From: Anaerobacillus sp.
GTDB lineage: Bacteria; Bacillota; Bacilli; Bacillales_H; Anaerobacillaceae
DNA: 8,001 nt
NCBI GenBank assembly: GCA_007120055.1
Contig: SKOL01000767.1
Location: forward strand, 1 to 8,001
Direction: 5' to 3'
This document shows, piece by piece, positions 6,064-8,001 of the stretch (the stretch's first letter is position 1; every line of letters begins with the position of its first letter). Both the position numbers and the translations under genes were made by a program. The notes under the pieces are model-generated. The model did not search any database. It had not been told where the DNA came from and saw only the letters and a list, made by a program, of their open reading frames with translations.

Positions 6064-6156
6064 AAATGTACAATTTATAATGTAGAATGTTGAAAGCTTC
6101 GGCTACGAAGCGAATCTTTCAATAATTCTACATTATCAATTTTAAATTGTACATTT
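6064..6156. repeat. 93-bp long palindromic element between hemE and hemH
   Basis: AAATGTACAATTTA (6064-6077) pairs perfectly with 6143-6156, TAATGTAGAAT (6078-6088) with 6125-6135, and TTGAAAG (6090-6096) with 6116-6122. The apex GCTTCG-GCTA-CGAAGC (6096-6111) is a compact hairpin. The only breaks are a 7-base insertion (6136-6142) and a 1-versus-2 base bulge. This layout, a long near-perfect palindrome in a gap, is that of a dispersed palindromic repeat or very small MITE. In the hemE-hemH transcript it would form a long stable hairpin 5 bases after the hemE stop and 20 bases before hemH, with the hemH ribosome site left free. It lacks an adjacent T-run, so full termination is not expected; mRNA stabilisation or processing is possible. 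Confidence 0.85.
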
Positions 6157-6176
6157 AAAAAGAAAGGTGTAATGAA

Positions 6177-7118
6177 ATGTCTAAAAAAACGATTGGGCTA
6201 CTTGTCATGGCTTATGGCACTCCTCGAAGTGTTGAGGAAATTGAGCCATATTATACACATATTAGACGTGGAAGAAAGCCTTCAGAAGAAGCGTTAAATG
6301 AACTAACTGAACGTTATGAAGCGATCGGTGGTATTTCTCCGCTAGCAAAAATTACCGAAGCACAAGGGCAAGAGTTAGAAATAAGGTTAAATGAGCTTCA
6401 TGATGAGGTTCAATTTAAGCTTTATTTAGGTTTAAAACATATCGATCCTTTTATTGAAGATGCAGTGGCACAAATGAAAGAGGATGGGATCGAAGAGGCG
6501 GTAAGTATCGTTTTAGCTCCACATTACTCGACGTTTAGTGTGAAATCTTATAACGGTCGTGCCAAAGAGCATTCAGAAGAAATCGGTGGTCCTACGATAC
6601 ATAGTATTGATAGTTGGTATGATCACCCGAAATTTACGGAATATTGGGCAGATGCCATTAATAAAACAATGGAAAATATGACTGAAGAAGAGCAGGAAAA
6701 GGCCGTTGTTATTTTTTCAGCACATAGTCTGCCAGAAAAGATTTTACAAAATGGAGACCCATATCCTGAGCAATTACAAGAAACTGCGGATTTGATTGCT
6801 AAAGCAGCAAGAATTAAAAATTATACGATCGGTTGGCAAAGTGAAGGGAACACACCGGACCCGTGGATTGGACCAGACGTTCAAGATTTAACGAGAGACT
6901 TATACAATGAAAAAGGATATACATCATTTGTTTACTGCCCAGTAGGATTTGTCGCAGATCACCTAGAAGTTCTTTATGATAACGATATTGAATGTAAAGA
7001 TGTTACAGACGAGTTAGGTGTTCGTTATTACCGTCCAGAGATGCCAAATGCAAAGCCGAAGTTTATTGAGTGTTTAGCTGATGTCGTCACAAAAAAGTTG
7101 AAAGAAAGTGAGCGCTAA
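6177..7118 (+). CDS. hemH: ferrochelatase HemH (coproporphyrin III ferrochelatase CpfC)
   Basis: A 313-residue enzyme that inserts Fe2+ into the porphyrin. In Gram-positive bacteria the substrate is coproporphyrin III and the product coprohaem. It matches B. subtilis HemH closely along its length. The key residues fall at the same numbers: Tyr13 (MAYGTP), His88 (GLKHI), His183 (SAHSLPEK) and Glu264 ([12 protein letters not shown]). Other signatures are [10 protein letters not shown] (26-35), [12 protein letters not shown] (46-57), the [11 protein letters not shown] region (220-230) and the [11 protein letters not shown] tail. There is no cysteine-rich C-terminal extension, so no iron-sulphur cluster is indicated. 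The start is the ATG at 6177 with AGAAAGGTG (6161-6169) seven bases before it. An out-of-frame ATG at 6172 is ignored. Its stop overlaps the hemY start, so the two are translationally coupled. Confidence 0.98.
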   Translation: MSKKTIGLLVMAYGTPRSVEEIEPYYTHIRRGRKPSEEALNELTERYEAIGGISPLAKITEAQGQELEIRLNELHDEVQFKLYLGLKHIDPFIEDAVAQMKEDGIEEAVSIVLAPHYSTFSVKSYNGRAKEHSEEIGGPTIHSIDSWYDHPKFTEYWADAINKTMENMTEEEQEKAVVIFSAHSLPEKILQNGDPYPEQLQETADLIAKAARIKNYTIGWQSEGNTPDPWIGPDVQDLTRDLYNEKGYTSFVYCPVGFVADHLEVLYDNDIECKDVTDELGVRYYRPEMPNAKPKFIECLADVVTKKLKESER

Positions 7119-8001
7119 TGAGTAAAAAGAGAGTAGCAATCATTGGAGGGGGAATTACCGGGATTACGGTAGCCTACTATTTGCAAAAAGAAATATTAGC
7201 GAACAATTTAGATTGTGAGTACCGCCTTTTTGAAAAATCGACAAAACTAGGTGGAAAAATAACGACCGATTATCGTAACGGCTTTGTTATTGAAATGGGC
7301 CCAGATTCATTTTTAGCGAGAAAACAGAGTGCCTCTAGACTTGCTAAAGAAGTTGGTTTAGAAGGAGAGCTCGTTAATAACGGAGGGGGAGGAGCTTTTA
7401 TTCTTAACAACAATAAACTTTTCCCGATCCCGGGTGGAGCGATTATGGGAATACCAACACAAATGGCACCTTTTGCAACAACGAGATTACTTTCACCGAT
7501 CGGAAAGTTACGAGCTGCTGGTGACCTAGTTTTACCGAAAGCTAGTGATCCAGACGTTGATATATCTTTAGGGAGCTTTTTTCGAAAGCGTTTAGGGAAT
7601 GAAGTCGTTGATAATTTAATTGAACCTTTATTGTCAGGAATTTATGCTGGGGATATTGATAAATTAAGTTTAATGGCAACTTTTCCACAATTTCACCAAG
7701 TCGAACAAAAACATCGCAGTCTCATTTTAGGGATGAAAAAATCAATGCCACCTAAACCGAAAAATGTACCGAAGGCAAAGCCGAAAGGGATGTTTTTATC
7801 GTTTAAGCGTGGTTTACAATCTCTAGTTGATGGTGTTGAAAGTTATCTTGATGAAGATGCGATCGTTAAAGGTACAGGTGTTGTAAAAGTAGAGAAAAAG
7901 GGCGAGCAATATGAGCTTACTTTTTCAAGTGGCCTTGTTGAAACATTTGACTATGTCGTCATGGCAACACCACACCATGTAACAGAACAAACTTTGAGCA
8001 A
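7118..8001 (+). CDS. hemY: coproporphyrinogen III oxidase HemY/CgoX (3' truncated by window end)
   Basis: The first 294 codons of a FAD-dependent oxidase of the HemY family, which is usually about 470 residues. In Gram-positive bacteria it oxidises coproporphyrinogen III to coproporphyrin III, the substrate of the ferrochelatase encoded just upstream. The N-terminal Rossmann motif VAIIGGGITGITVAYYL (Gly10, Gly12, Gly15) binds FAD, with Glu39 at the ribose-binding position. GPDSFLARK (61-69), MGIPTQMAPF (110-119) and NLIEPLLSGIYAGDIDKLSL (166-185) are strongly conserved with B. subtilis HemY. Residues 209-224 form a Lys/Pro-rich linker. The ATG shares its A with the hemH TAA (TAATG), and AAGTGAG before it can serve as ribosome site. 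No frameshift is seen. Confidence 0.97.
   Translation, partial: MSKKRVAIIGGGITGITVAYYLQKEILANNLDCEYRLFEKSTKLGGKITTDYRNGFVIEMGPDSFLARKQSASRLAKEVGLEGELVNNGGGGAFILNNNKLFPIPGGAIMGIPTQMAPFATTRLLSPIGKLRAAGDLVLPKASDPDVDISLGSFFRKRLGNEVVDNLIEPLLSGIYAGDIDKLSLMATFPQFHQVEQKHRSLILGMKKSMPPKPKNVPKAKPKGMFLSFKRGLQSLVDGVESYLDEDAIVKGTGVVKVEKKGEQYELTFSSGLVETFDYVVMATPHHVTEQTLS

Overview
The window looks like chromosomal DNA of an endospore-forming member of the Bacillaceae. It is AT-rich, has strong AGGAG-type ribosome binding sites, carries a complete gerA-type spore germinant-receptor operon, and carries hemE-hemH-hemY in the order and with the protein sequences typical of Bacillus. The species cannot be fixed from the window. 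The long palindromic intergenic repeats may suggest an alkaliphilic relative of Bacillus, but that is only an impression.

Layout, all genes on the + strand. (1) 1-138 is the 3' end of an unrecognised gene, closed by a clear intrinsic terminator (137-168). (2) 329-4390 is a four-gene germinant-receptor operon in the order small membrane protein, B subunit (transporter-like), C subunit (lipoprotein), A subunit. The genes are 0-10 bp apart, so they are very likely co-transcribed and translated together. The three large products should assemble as a receptor in the inner spore membrane, and the small protein may modulate it. (3) 4391-5018 is a 628-bp gap with no convincing long gene but much structure. 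It holds a nested series of potential RNA hairpins at about 4530-4715 whose closing strand has two alternative partners, several palindromes sharing the arm AAATGTA/TACATTT, near-matching inverted repeats at 4461-4478 and 4939-4954, and possible promoters. (4) 5019-8001 is the late haem pathway: hemE (uroporphyrinogen decarboxylase), hemH/cpfC (ferrochelatase) and the first 294 codons of hemY/cgoX (coproporphyrinogen oxidase), which runs off the window. A 93-bp long palindrome of repeat-element type sits between hemE and hemH, while hemH and hemY overlap by one base.

The genes are ordinary for such an organism. The most unusual material is the 4391-5018 gap: a possible unassigned structured RNA or riboswitch-like leader, perhaps carried on a small palindrome-ended element. 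All RNA and promoter calls rest on base pairing and motif matching by eye.
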